A stretch of 64,000 nucleotides of DNA from Tetradesmus obliquus (Eukaryota; Chlorophyta; Chlorophyceae; Sphaeropleales; Scenedesmaceae), in NCBI GenBank assembly GCA_030272155.1, contig CP126193.1, positions 372,001-436,000 of the forward strand, written 5' to 3'. Below the pieces are notes generated by a model. The model did not search any database, had not been told where the DNA came from, and saw nothing but the letters and a program-made list of their open reading frames with translations. A program made the position numbers and the translations under genes. Shown in pieces: positions 11,501 to 25,177 of this stretch; positions within the stretch are counted from its first letter, which is position 1, and every line of letters starts with the position of its first letter.

Positions 11501-14500
11501 CTGTCCAACATCCACAGCAACCCAGCCACCGCGCTGGCGGCCGTGCCTGTGGCTGCCATGCCGGTGCTGTACCGCTCCGTGCGCGGCGGGGTGGAGGTCA
11601 CGCCAGCTGAGCAAGAGGAGGTGCGCGGCTCCGCTGCATTGTGCTGCTGGACGAAGGGCAGCGTAAATAATTAACTGTGTTCTGGTTACGTTCGGCACAA
11701 GTGCTGCACATCACGCATTGCATGCTGTGTACATGTTCAACTGCACAGCCTGCTTGCTGCACAGCCTGCTTGCTGCACAGCCTGCTTGCTGCACAGCCTG
11801 CTTGCTGCACAGCCTGCTTGCTGCACAGCCTGCCTGCTGCACAGCCTGCTTGCTGCACAGCCTGCTTGCTGCACAGCCTGCTTGCTGCACAGCTGCCAAC
11901 TGCACCAACAGCACCACCCATTACGTTGACAAACTGGCCCCCTTCCTCCCTGCCCCGCCCGCAGGTGCTGCGCAAGCGCCGTGGCAAGACGCTGAACCGC
12001 CGCATCATCCTCAAGTCCTACCTGGCAAGAGCAGCAGACCCCTCGCTGCCCCCCGGCACGCCCGACGTGCGGCAGGCGGAAGGTGCGGCAGCGCGCTGGT
12101 GGCGCTGTGTGTGCTTAGGCTGTGCACTGCAGCAGTTTTTGTTGTGCATGCGTGTGTGCACCTCATGTTCTGTTGCTGTGGAGTAGGCTGGCAGCGATAA
12201 CTGCAGCCCTGGCTAATACCTCACAATCAATGCTGCCAGATGCAGATGATATGGCGCCTGTTTCGTCTGACACTCCTGTAGAAATGCACCTGATTCATGC
12301 CTGCTGCTATGCTGCCTGGCTGGGTGTGCCGAGTCCTGCTGCTGCCTGCTGCCGCTCACTGTGTGTATGTGGTGTACGTGCCGCGCTGTCTGCCGCAGGC
12401 CTGCCCGTGTTTGCTGTGGGCAACGTGGCTTATGAGGCGCTGGCTAAGCTGCTGCTGCACCTGGGTGCGGGCCCGGGGGGCAGCACGCATGTGGTGGTGA
12501 CTGATGTGAGGGAGGAGCTGGTGGTGTATGTCAACGGTGAGTTTGTGATGTCGTATCAATGGCTTCATAGGTCGCATTTGCTATTGCTCGGTTGGCATCA
12601 TCGTAATGGTTTGATTTGTAACATGGTGATGATGAGGCCAGGAGGCGGGCGGACGGTGAGGCCAGATGACAATGCTGTGGTTTGCCGTTTCTATGGTGTG
12701 AATGGTAACTGTGTGTTGATGATGTGGTAGACGGCGCGGCTGCGAGGAGCTTACCTATCCCCATATTCACGGCAGCGGGTACCTCTGCAGAAAACCCCCC
12801 TGATCATGCATACAGTGCCGTATGTGCATGCTCTGAACGTAACACTAATCTGTTTGTCTGTTTTCACACACACCCGTCTGCCCCCCGCAGGCGTGCCGCA
12901 CATCCGGCGCGAGCTGGAGATGCCAGCTGCTGCGCTGCACCACGCAGGCGTGCACGCACGGCAGCTGGAGCTGCTGGAAGCAGCGCTGCGCGAAGATGTG
13001 GCCAACGAGGCAGCCAAGTGGGGAGGCCGCGTGCTGCTGCACCAGGAGCTCTACACAGCAGCAGATGCGCAGCGCCGCATGAGCGGCCTCATCCCAGGAG
13101 GCAGCAGCGGCGGCGGCGCGGCGCTGCGCGTGTCAATTCCTGGCCGCGCAGGTAGCTCAGCGCTGCCGCTGCCAATGCTGGGGTCATTCCTCACGCCGCC
13201 CACAGGCCCTGTACCTGCCACAGCGCTGCAGCTGGCATCGGCGATTGCGCCGTCACCTGTTGCAGCCGCAGGCACCGCCCGCCGCATCAGTGGGCAGCTG
13301 CCGCCAATCTCACCCGGCCCAGCAGCAGCAGCAGCAGCAGCCAGCCCAGCTGTAAACGGTGCAGCAGGCGATGCATCAGCAGCAGCAGGCTTCCCTGGTT
13401 TCCCGCCTATCAGCCCCAGCCCCTTTGCAACCAGCCCGGCTGCAGCAGCAGCCGGCCGCGGCAGCAGCAGCCAGATTCTCATCGGGCCCGAGGGCGCCGC
13501 TGCTGCCAGCAACACTGCGGGTGATGACGTCACAGCACCCGTGGATGTGCGGCCAGGTGCGGCCGTGGTGCCGTATTGGGAGCCTGTGGAAATTGCCAGC
13601 AGCGGCGACAGCGCAGCATCCCCTCCCAGTGCAGCAGCAGCAGCAGCAGCAGACACACAGCCAGATCCCAAGCAGCAGCAGCAGCAGCAGCAGCAGGGCA
13701 TGCGGCCGTCGCCGCTGGCGACATGCCTAGATGTTGCAAAGCAGCTGCAGCATGCGGGCTTCCACATCACGTACCGCCGCATCCCGCTGTCGCGTGAGCG
13801 CACGCCTGTGCCCTCAGATCTTGGTGACATGATGAAGCAGATGCTGGCGCTGCCTGCGGGGGTGGGCCCGCTTGATCTAGGCAGCCCGGGGGGTGGTGCC
13901 AGCCCGCGTGCCGCGCAGATGATGCGCATGGCCGCGCAGTGCGCAGCAGACATGAACCGGCTCGCTGCAAAGCCACCAGCAGGTGTGGCAGGAGGTCAAG
14001 AAGGCCAGCAGCAGCAGCAGCAGCCGCGCAGCATCGTGCACTTGGTGGTGTCTCGCACAGCGACCGGCAGCAGCGCGCGCTTCGCCACAGCCGCCTTTGC
14101 CACCTTCCTGCAGAAGCACTCCAAGTCAGAGTCCAAAGCAGCAGCAGCGGGTGCACCTGGCAGCCCAAGCAAGGGTCCTGGCGGCGCTGTGGCAGCAGCA
14201 GCAGCAGCGAATGGCGACAGCCCGAGCCAGGGGCCCGCAAAGCGAATGCGGCGCACGCATTCTGACTTAGGGGAGTACCGGGGCATCATGAGTGTGGCGA
14301 GGCTTCTGCCGGGGGGGCTGGAGGTGAAGGGGGCCGTGGATGCGGCCATTGACCGCTGCTCGGCGATCGGCAACCTGCGGGAGGACATCAAGGTGCGATA
14401 ATGAGGATAGTGAGGATGAATCTTTAGTGGAGGTAGCTGCAGTTCTGCAGTGTTGCGGACTTGCTTTGGGGTTGATGTGGATACGTAGGTTGGCTTTAGG

Positions 14501-15181
14501 CGTACTTGCAGCTGCTCGAGTACTTGTCAGGCGCATGTCTGCGAGTTCGGCAGGGGACCAAGCGGTTGCCGCGCCTCATGTGTTGAAATTGGCTTAATAC
14601 ACTGGCAGTGCACCGGTACTGCTGGCTGCATATCTTGCTCAAGCTGAACCTGACATCTTATGGCTGCTGCTGCTGCCGCTACGTGCCGCAGGCCTGCAAG
14701 CACAACGCGTCCGCGCCTGGCCAGAGCAGCGACGACCCTGGCAGTATGGCCTGGGCGGCGCGGCAGCTGGGCGTGCACTACCTCAAGCGCTACTTCCTGC
14801 TCATCGCGTTCAGGTGCGTTGAGTGTGTGAGGCGGGGGAGGGAAGGGGTGTGTGTGGTTTACGCCGATTGCTGGTCGCCTTCAGGGGCAGCTGCCGTAGC
14901 TTCTTGTGCACTTTTTGAAGCGCTACGTCCTGCTGGTTGCCTTCAGGTGTGGGGTCAGTCGGTGGCAATGCTGCTGTGCTTCAGCAGTTGATGTACAGAC
15001 GTTTTCTTCCAGCGCTGCCTAACACTCGCGCCTGCTGCTGCTGTTGTTCGCCTGCAGGTGCTACCTGGTGCAGCGGCAGCGCGCGGAGCAGCTGGGCCGC
15101 ACCGCGCCCGACTTCACAAAGTGGGTGGAGGACAGGCGAGAGCTGGGGCACTTGATGCACCACCTCAACCTGGACACATGA
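2575..15181 (+). CDS. PALD: Paladin-like protein (multi-domain dual-specificity-phosphatase-like), 23 exons
   Basis: Exons: 2575-2713, 3075-3215, 3607-3720, 4136-4251, 4588-4677, 5057-5605, 6004-6245, 6816-6927, 7279-7382, 7767-7911, 8132-8306, 8733-8995, 9554-9848, 10087-10286, 10554-10699, 10880-10915, 11020-11215, 11498-11620, 11965-12082, 12399-12536, 12891-14392, 14692-14813, 15058-15181. All phases agree and the sum is 5190 nt (1729 aa). Plant paladin proteins have the same repeat order: VIxSRxGxVL..HFPG, GVAxPTxxGIRNV, MREEPxVYINGxPFVLR, then a Cys-x5-Arg P-loop. P-loop 1 is CQMGRGRTTTG (Cys about 238) and P-loop 2 is CQMGAGRTTTG (Cys about 744). The third repeat has SRTATGSSAR (about 1534) with no cysteine, so it is probably inactive. 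Exon 21 carries long Ala/Gln/Pro-rich insertions. Intron 1 is GC-AG (CAG|GCAAGT). The family is probably an inactive or weak phosphatase in signalling; the substrate is unknown. The start is the least certain part; ATG 2575 was chosen because the family has a short N-terminus before VIxSR. Confidence 0.88.
11740..11895 (+). repeat. 16-bp minisatellite in paladin intron 18
   Basis: About nine head-to-tail copies of a 16-bp unit (cctgcttgctgcacag) lie between exon 18 and exon 19. Every unit ends in CAG and so can resemble a 3' splice site. Only one or two copies differ, by a single base, which suggests recent expansion. Confidence 0.9.
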
Positions 15182-15299
15182 GCGGCAGCTGCTGCTGCTG
15201 ATGATGATATGATGCGTTGCCTGCGCTGTGGTGCGGTGCGCGCACAGTGTGTCACAGGTGCAGCAAAGCATCTTGCTGCAGCCAGCAAGTTTGGTGTTG

Positions 15300-15304
15300 T
15301 GTAA
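15300..15304 (+). terminator. Candidate TGTAA poly(A) signal of the paladin gene
   Basis: TGTAA lies 119 nt after the paladin stop. This is the usual polyadenylation signal in chlorophycean green algae. No other copy lies closer. Confidence 0.55.
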
Positions 15305-16063
15305 GTATGCGGCAAGCCGTTGCAGCCTGGTGCCCCAGGCCTTCGGCAGCATGCGCATATGCTGCAGTCGTCCCGCACTATCACGTGCAGTGCTCTGCTA
15401 AGAATCGCAGTAGTGCATGAGTTTTGCCTGACCAGCAGCTCGGTGTGTCCCACTCCCTGCAGCTCCTGACCTCTGACAACTAGTTTCGTTGCTGGGGACT
15501 TATCTATGCTTATGGTTGCAGTGGCTGGGATGATGCGCCAACTTAAATGTCGCCAGGGCGGCAGCAGCAGCAAGCACCAAACTTCGAATCCATGGTTTTC
15601 ATTATGCAGGCCCTGCCTGCTTTTCTGAGTGTGTGTGTGGGGCTACGTGCAGCTCAAAACAGCAGGCCATGGACAGCACGACTGCTCAGGCAAGCAAGCT
15701 GATCACCCGGTGCAGTGGCTGCTCAGGTGTGCTGTCGTGTGTTTGCTTGTGCTGTACATGAGGGGAGGACATTGTATGACTGCCTGGGATGATGATGCGT
15801 GTGCTGCTGTGCTGTGCAGTCAACCAGCATGCGGCGCTGTTGGTATCTGTATGGGCTGCAGCAGCACGCATGGCACTGTGCATTGCGGTGACAGTGCTGC
15901 AGCAGCTGGCTGTAGCTGTCTGTTGCACGGCTGCAATGTATTTGGAGCAGCTAGACAGTGTGGCTCAGCATGCAGATGTGCCAAATCAGGCAGGAAGCGG
16001 CAGCATAAGGCAGGAAGTGGCAAGTTGGCCGCTGCATGTTGGTGCATGCCCTGGCGCACATTA

Positions 16064-16232
16064 TACTGCCGGGCTGTCACTTGTACTGCCAGGCCGTCAA
16101 TTGTTCTGCCAGGCCGTCAATTGTACTGCCTGGTTGGTGATTGTACTGCCAGGTTGTTGATCGTACTGCCAGGCCATCCATTGTACTGCTTGGTCGTCAG
16201 TCGGACTGCCAGGCCGTCAATTGTGTCGCCAG
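16064..16232 (+). repeat. 20-bp minisatellite
   Basis: About eight diverged head-to-tail copies of a 20-bp unit (gtactgccaggccgtcaatt). Divergence is mainly in the gccgtcaatt half. No gene is associated with it. Confidence 0.85.
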
Positions 16233-16880
16233 GTGGGCGAGGTAGCTGGGTGTCGGTAGGCAGGCCTGATCGGAGCCGCCGCAGTGATGTGGCAGCCTGG
16301 GCCAGCTGCTAAAAGCCATTCCATTGATCAATTGTTTGGTCAAGCAGCTGCTCGACAATTCTGTGCATGCACACAGCATGGTGTGCAATCGCTATGCGCA
16401 GCAAACAACTCTATAATATCTAGCTTTTGGGCTAGGTGGAGGTATGCAGGTTATGTGCGCGGATCAAGTGCCTCATACGCATGTGTCGTGCGTCTAGTCA
16501 TCCGTTTATGGATAGTGCGCAGCTTTGCACAGTCAGGCACAGTAACCTAACGCATGTGCGTAGTGCTAGCAAGCACTGTCGTGTCGTGTGTCTGCGTGCT
16601 TTCAGAAGCATGCTGCTAGCCTATCTTGGCAGCTGGGTGCATTGCCCATGCACGATTCTGGTACGGTCATGCACCAGCTGCGGGCATGGGATGTCTTTTT
16701 TGTGTGATTGCGCTGCTGCTGCAGCTGCTGCTGCTGAGTGTTGCTCTGTGTGACCTGTGTCTTTCAACTCTGCTGCCACCCTGTCCTGGTCATTGCTACG
16801 GCACAGCAGTGTTGCAGAGTGCGCATGCCGTTGACAACAGCTGCTCTTCCTGCCACATCTTCAGCAAAGGTTCCTGTGGG

Positions 16881-16950
16881 CAGATTTGTTGCATGGTGTG
16901 CTGGCGCACAGTGCATGGATTTGTTGCATGGTGTGCTGGCGCACAGTGTC
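16881..16950 (+). repeat. Direct duplication, about 37 bp
   Basis: Two adjacent copies of a unit beginning gatttgttgcatggtgtgct are nearly identical. Nothing coding is recognisable here. Confidence 0.8.
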
Positions 16951-17087
16951 CGCAACCGGCGTGAGGCACCGTATGGTCGGTCGCAGGTGTTGCATGCAGC
17001 ACGTGCGTTGTGGCAGGAAGCAACGCTCTCCCTGCCTTTTGCTGATGACCGATATGGCAGTGAAACAGCGTCCTGCTGCCACTGCAG

Positions 17088-17192
17088 GAGCTTCTGCACA
17101 ACGTGGCAGCGCTGCATTGTGGCTGTGCACTGTGTGCAGGAGCTGCTGCACAACATGGCAGCGCTGCATTGTGGCTGTGCACTGTGCGCTGT
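17088..17192 (+). repeat. Direct duplication, about 52 bp
   Basis: Two adjacent copies of a unit containing ggcagcgctgcattgtggct differ at a few bases. It lies in the same gene-poor stretch as the 37-bp duplication. Confidence 0.8.
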
Positions 17193-17812
17193 TCTCACTG
17201 GACCTTGTAAGGGCGGCCCAGCGGCCAGCGTGACGACTGGTGGAACGAGTGTTGTTGCTGCTGTCCTATCACGTTGCAGCTGTGCATATAGTTTATGACG
17301 TGCTTGGAGTTGCTGATTGCAGCATGTACAACAGGTTATGCTTGACCAGTGATGATCAGATGCTCACATGCATTGCCCTCCTCTTTGCACATGTAACACT
17401 CCGTATCCTCGAGTGCAGTTGCTGGTTCTGCTTATTAGCAAGAGTCTCGTTCTGCTTATTAGCAAGAAACTCGTTTTGAATGTCAGCAAGCCGTGCGTTG
17501 GCTTACTGACTGGACGGTCGCAGTGCTCATTCAATGATTTGCAATGCATGCAGCACAGGCCACTGCCGAGGTTCATGAGCTGTCACCCTTGGTAGTTGCG
17601 GGCACCGCCTGCGCCACATGAACTGTGCCAGCAGCTGTCTCTTTGCACCACGCACCGGCTCTCGGGGGTGCTCAAAGGCATATCGCCGGCTACGGTTCTG
17701 TGTGTTGTGTTGTGACAGGGTGCATCGGCTAGCATGCCAGTGCCTTGTGGTGCATTGGCAGGCACCCTGAACTGGCAACCTGTGCTTCGTCTGTCACAGT
17801 GCTGACTGATAG

Positions 17813-17817
17813 TTACA
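17813..17817 (-). terminator. Candidate TGTAA poly(A) signal
   Basis: Minus-strand TGTAA, 271 nt beyond the stop codon of the secreted-protein gene ending at 18088. Confidence 0.5.
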
Positions 17818-18087
17818 AAACATTTTGGCCAAAACAGCAATTGCTCAGACCGTTAGAACTACAATGCCATTATGACGGCACAAACAGCAGCCGCTGATCT
17901 GGCATGCCAGGCAACCGCACCAAAGCCCCACCCCACAGCGTGAAACGTTCTGAAACCCCATCACCCTACACCTTCACTGGTGCATCCTATACTATACATC
18001 TACAGAAGCACACCTGATCAGTTCCGCGTGGCTACACCTGCTGCACCAGCAGCGCGCCTCATCACAGGGTGATTCGTCATCACATCA

Positions 18088-19182
18088 TCACATGGACAGC
18101 TCAAAGTTGAGCACACCCATGAAGGAGCCCTCCTGCCTTGCTGCATTCACCTCCAGCACGCCGCGCTTGAAGCCCACCACCGTATTAGTCAGACTAAACA
18201 GCGTGCCGATGAACGCCTCGGGGCCTGAGTTGTACTGTATGCTGCGCACGTACAGCCGATCTGCTTGGATCGCGTGGATGGCTTCGTCGGCTGTCGCGTT
18301 GGCTGCTGCTGGTGCGTACTTGACTATGCCCATGCCGCGCACGAAGAGGGTGGCGCCTCCCTTGAGTTTGTAGTCGCAGTAGGTGCCGGCGTTGGAGTTG
18401 AGGTTGCTGCGGCACACAACACCACCAGACAGAACAAGCCACTTCGCTCAGTGCCAGGGTGTAACATGTGGTGAAATTGCCTGATGCCCTCTGCTGCAAG
18501 ATACAGACAACTTGCAGTTGCAGTAGGTGCCAGTGTTGGGGTTGAAACTGTTGCATGGCATCACACCACGAACCCCAACACGTCAGGGTGCAGACAATGA
18601 TGGAAATTGTGAAAGAGGACATCAGGGTGCGGACAATGATGGGTGTGTTTATGAACACATCCCCTGCAAGGAACCAATGCGCTGTTGCAGCTGCCTGGCT
18701 GCTGCAGTGACAGCCAACGATGTGCCTCAAGCGTTGGTGCTGCTGGGAGCGCAGATGGTCAAGCATCAACCTCAGGTCGTTGAGCCCGGCTAGATGACTG
18801 GCTACAAAGTTGCAGTAATATCACACTGCACAGTAAATTACAGCCGCTGGGTGCCTCGGCTCTCACCACTGCCCATCAATCATGGCCTGTGCAGTGTCTG
18901 GCACGGCCCCTTGCACATCAACCACCGGCCTCACTGGCCTGCCAGTGAAGGCACATGTGCCCACTGTGGGGGAGATGCTGCCCCTGTAGCTGCACTGCAG
19001 GTTGGCTCTGCAAGGCAGTAGACAGGCAAATGTTGTGTGTTTGTCAGTTGGCGTTATGTAGGGGTGGCGGAGGAGTATGTTTTCGACAGTTGGTGCCGGC
19101 AGTGCCACTGCTGCTGCAGCTCAGTTGTTGATGTGGGCGCTGACGGCGTCGCGTTGCCCACAGCACTTGGTGGGGAATCACG

Positions 19183-19216
<34 letters not shown>

Positions 19217-19507
19217 TTGTTGCTGCCACTGCTGCTGCTCCTGCTGCCAATCAGCACTGCCACATGTTGGTGTCACTGGGTTGACACAAGAAGCGGCTGG
19301 TGCCACCAACGCTGCCGCGTGTGCACTTGTGCATGCATCAGCACAGTCAGCACCACCATCGCTGCACTACTGCTGACTCTATAGATGCAATGGCTTTCGG
19401 CAATCGAGCCAGAGCGGCACACTGTGAATGACCAGCACTGCTACTCAAGACCAGGCACCACTGGTTGCACAGTGCTGAAGTGCTGAAGAACCTGCTGCTG
19501 CTGCTGC

Positions 19508-19565
<58 letters not shown>

Positions 19566-19983
19566 CTTACGTGTATGAAAACGACGTTGCACTCCTCGGC
19601 AGGTCGTTTGGCAGGTTTGTCTGCGATGTCACCACTGCTGTGCCGTCTGCCAGGACTTCAATGTTTCTGTACAAGATCCGAGCTTCTGGGTTACGGACCA
19701 GGCCACCTGGGACGACAGGCACACGCCCCTGCTGCGATGCGTCTACTGCAAGTAATCTACGGCCTTCGCTGAGCGGCTTATCAACTGCTGCTGCGGCTAC
19801 TTCGTCTGCTGCATCGTGCTCGCCAGCGCCTGCTGCGTGTACTGCCGGTCCCAGGGGCTCTCCAGTTTGCAGCAGAGCTCTACCTAGGCTATCTCGTGGA
19901 GGTTCTAGAAATCTGTAACCGTTTGTGCATGTGTATAGGCCAACGAGACACAAACATAGCAGAGCGGTGTGACTCCGCGCCAT
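18088..19983 (-). CDS. Secreted protein, unrecognised family, paralogue A
   Basis: Three exons: 19983-19571, 19007-18867 and 18406-18088. Both introns are phase 2 and the sum is 873 nt (290 aa). The ATG at 19983 starts a typical signal peptide (MARSHTALLCLCLVGLYTC); an upstream in-frame ATG at 20010 would bury it. The mature part has an Ala/Asp-rich linker, then a cysteine-containing core (ANLQCSYRG, VGTC, GQC, GTYCDY) and a C-terminal segment ending VGFKRGVLEV...GSFMGVLNFELSM. The gene 21362-23252 has the same exon number, intron phases, cysteine spacing and VGFKRG motif, so the two are tandem paralogues. I do not recognise a named domain. A cell-wall or extracellular role is an inference from the signal peptide only. 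The first intron contains a long CTG repeat (sense CAG) and the second a partial copy of exon 3's start. Confidence 0.75.
19492..19562 (+). repeat. CTG microsatellite, intron 1 of secreted paralogue A
   Basis: About 23 nearly pure CTG units end eight bases inside the intron, next to the GTAAGA donor at 19570. Because the gene is on the minus strand, the transcript reads CAG. This is the reverse of the CTG orientation seen before most acceptors here. Confidence 0.95.
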
Positions 19984-20010
19984 CCCGCACGTCGTTCTGA
20001 AGAGAGGCAC

Positions 20011-21361
20011 ACACGAGCTCTTACTGCAGCCTTAACCCGAGAAAAATTAAAATAATATGCGAAATTGATTGTTTGGAGGCCGTTTAAGCCAGGGGGTGTT
20101 AGTCCAGGTATACAACAGGTATCATCAGTGACCCATGGGGCTTTCTTGCCTGAAATTGAGCGGCGTGCAGGAACCAAAGCGCACAGAAGGTTATTGTGTT
20201 GGTTCCAGATATAAGCTGCATGCGTTCTTGCTGTTGCGGCCTAGCAATATGCATGCCATCTGTGAACTGCGCGCCACCATGCACTTGGCAACCTGGCATA
20301 TCAACAGAAGATGCATCTGCCATGACGGCAGACGCTGTTGACCCTGCCGCCGCACACTCTGCCACCAACAGCAACAGTAACGCACAGTTATGCTGGATAC
20401 AAGCAGCACCTTTTGGAAAAGCCCTGCTAGTCACTAGGTATGCAGGGACTGTTACCTTGACCAGATTCTAAAATGCGGTTTGGGCCTGGCTGCAAGCAGC
20501 GGACGTGGACTGCAGGTGCATCTTGCACAGTTCATATGCGTTCTACTTTTTTGGCAGGCGCTGCACCTTTTTCTGATGTTGTCATGGCAACAGCACGTCT
20601 TTTGCGCCAAATTAGCGAGTGTACTATGACAGCAGTATGTGTGTCCTACTGGTCAACACCAGGTGCTGCGAGCTAACACGGATCACAGAGGCATTGCAAT
20701 TGGGTGTGTTGTAAGCGGGGGCTAGCAACGCATCTTGCCAACAGTAGTAGGAACTTGGTTTTGACTATGACTCTGAGGGCACACACGCATAGCAACAGCA
20801 CGCCCAGCCATGAACTGCATATATGTCACCACCTGAGCCGCTGTTCCGCGCTTCCGGCAGTCCCATTCTATGCTTTTACAAAACAAAGCCATGCCTGGTG
20901 GATAACTTAAGCAGCGCAACCATCTCATATCTGTCACAGACCTTATGGCTGCCATAGATCAGTACGCACTCTCCTTGTACACATAAGACAGGGGTGTGTG
21001 TACATTGTATGTGCGCATTGTGAGCTTGACTCAGCACATTTGTTGCTTGCAGAACTCCCACAGTGCCTGATCCTTACTTTCACTGCACGGAAGAAACTGG
21101 CTGCAACAGACAAACAAAATAAACCTAGCTTGCAGCACCAAACATGCCCAGTCACGACTACAAACTGGAGTATGGAAGTTAACTAGATCCAACATCAGCT
21201 GCGCTATTATCAGAATGCAGCTGCCCGCCGTACATACACTGAGCCATAGCCGGTCAAACACCCAAGCCATTCTGACAAAACTAACTAGTGCTCAATAATA
21301 CCCCCGGTCAATCAGGCGGAGTCATGCTCAGACTCCCAGTCAACGCCGGTCAAACATTCAT
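20011..21361. other. Intergenic region between the two secreted paralogues
   Basis: About 1.35 kb of AT-richer DNA with no supported gene. A minus-strand TGTAA at 20880-20876 is the nearest candidate poly(A) signal for the gene ending at 21362 (482 nt beyond its stop). The right part of paralogue A's promoter must also lie here. Confidence 0.45.
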
Positions 21362-23252
<1,891 letters not shown>

Positions 23253-24398
23253 CGTGTACAGTCTGCTGTCTTACTCAGCGCGCAGATAAACTAACAAATC
23301 AGCTATATACTTTAATCAATTTCAGACGCTTTTTTCGGCCGAGATGCCGCGGTGACTCGTGAAGCGGGAACAGGGGCGGTACAGTACTGGTGAAGACAAC
23401 CCGGCACGCTGCACTTCACGCTCGTGACATCAAATCAGTTTTGAGACAGATGCATTCGCAGGAGCAAGCTGCGCATGCTGCGGTGTCACCACGTTGCAAG
23501 AGGGGGTCATGTCAGGAACGCACGACACTAAGCGACGAGCCAACAGCCACATACAAACAGACGGATGCAGTTACCGCAAACCAATCGTCCGTCAAAGCAT
23601 AAAACGGGCATCACACATCGCTGCGCGGCGCCGTTGAGTCGAATCAACATCAGCATGCATGCACACAAGAATCTGCAAGGCAGCAGCAGCACACACCAGT
23701 CCACTGGGCCCCAGCAGCCAACTGATCAGCAACTCCCTGGACCTGCGCTGTCACTGCTGCTGCTGCTGCTCAAAAAGCGGCTGCGCCTCTCCCGATCATA
23801 GCGTATAGTCGTGGTGAGCTATGTCAGCTTGGTATCCCCGCCTGCATGATGTGGCCAGCAAGCAGACAGGCAGCACAGAGCCTTTAAGCGTCACGAAGAG
23901 GCTTTGCACAGTCAGCTGTCGCTAGCACACCGCTTCGTGCCGTTGCAGAGCATTAACACAGCAAGCCCTGAACTGCAACGCATGCATACTTGCTACAGAG
24001 CACATCTGCATCTTTCCAACAACAGGCATGGCATGCAAGACATCAGCTGCAGGCAGCGCCATCAGCTCACCACACTGCTCGGAACTCCTCCCGTGCACTG
24101 GCCAGCCGCGCCTTCAAATTTGGTGAGCGCAGGCTGGCATGGCACAGCGGCACGCACGTGCCTGCGCCAGCAACACGCATGAGCACTCAGGTCAAGTATA
24201 TTAAACCGTCAAAACAGCGTGCAAGCAGCTGAGCGGCCAAGCCCAATGCGCATCGGCTGCGCCATGCAACATGCACACTGCCTCCTGGCACTGCACCGCC
24301 TACACTGCTGCTGCTGGCTGCAGCTATCCGACCCACGTGTGTCATAAACCTTTAATCCTAGAGGATACATCACAGCGACGTGCATTGCAGTCCAATGC
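23253..24398. other. Intergenic region
   Basis: About 1.1 kb between the start of secreted paralogue B and the probable 3' end of the PRA1-like gene. No supported gene was found. The AT-rich segment at about 23280-23330 is where the paralogue B promoter would be expected. Confidence 0.4.
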
Positions 24399-24403
24399 TT
24401 ACA
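24399..24403 (-). terminator. Candidate TGTAA poly(A) signal of the PRA1-like gene
   Basis: Minus-strand TGTAA about 100 nt beyond the last exon I could place for the PRA1-like gene. Confidence 0.4.
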
Positions 24404-24502
24404 TATAAACTCTTCGCTAACAGCTGCTGCACATGCAGCAGCCGCTGCACCTATGCCAGCTGCCGGTGCTGCCCCTGCAGTGCCCCCTCTCCCGCCCCAT
24501 AC

Positions 24503-25145
24503 CTGCCAGCAGCGCCAGCGCCAGCCCCAGCCACGCTCTGCTGCGGTACCAGCAGTACAGCGCGCCAGCCGCCAGCAGCAGCACAAACAGCGGCCGGCTC
24601 AGCCCCAGCACCTTCACGTTGCCCTGCCGCTGCCGCGACGTGCTGCAGAACACGCAGCACAGCCGCATATTTGGTGAGCACACTCGTTCTCCTGATTGTG
24701 TGATGATGATTGCTGATCGTCAGCTGCAACAGATCGTCTGCAAAGCGATATCTGTTCACAACGCGGACATTCCCTGCCAGTACAGCTACCCATCCTGACA
24801 CAACAGCCAGAGGCTGCAGCTGCTCTGCTGGCAGTGTGCAGCACAGTTTTCACACCGGGCCATTCACTCTGTGTCAGCAACACCGAAGCTTGGGGATCTC
24901 CTGCTCTCTGCACATTGAACAGCCCTTGAGCGCAGCCAGCAGCTGCCACTGCACCCGAGTCGGCTGTTGCAGGTGCTTGCGCTGTGCGCCCCAGCTCCGC
25001 AGACACCCACATGAGCAATCAAAGCCACTTACATGCAGCTGATGCAGCTGCCGCCGCTGCTGCTGCCGCCGCTGCTGCTGCCGCTGCTGCTGCTGCCACT
25101 GCTGCTGCTGCTGCTGCCGTCGCTGCTGCTGTAGCAAGTGTCATA

Positions 25146-25177
<32 letters not shown>

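Larger units (their letters stand above)
15305..18087. other. Gene-poor stretch with short tandem repeats
   Basis: About 2.8 kb lies between the paladin 3' end and the end of the minus-strand secreted-protein gene. ORFs here are short, cysteine-rich by composition, and show no domain motifs or consistent splice structure. The stretch contains the repeats listed separately at 16064-16232, 16881-16950 and 17088-17192. On the minus strand a TGTAA at 17817-17813 lies 271 nt beyond the stop of the next gene and probably ends its transcript. Confidence 0.5.

Noticed and set aside
11711-11917. Repetitive ORFs on both strands in paladin intron 18
   Set aside because: Translation of the 16-bp minisatellite, with no start or motif of its own.
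13051-13953. 300-aa minus-strand ORF
   Set aside because: It lies opposite paladin exon 21, whose plus-strand frame has family motifs and fits the splice phases.
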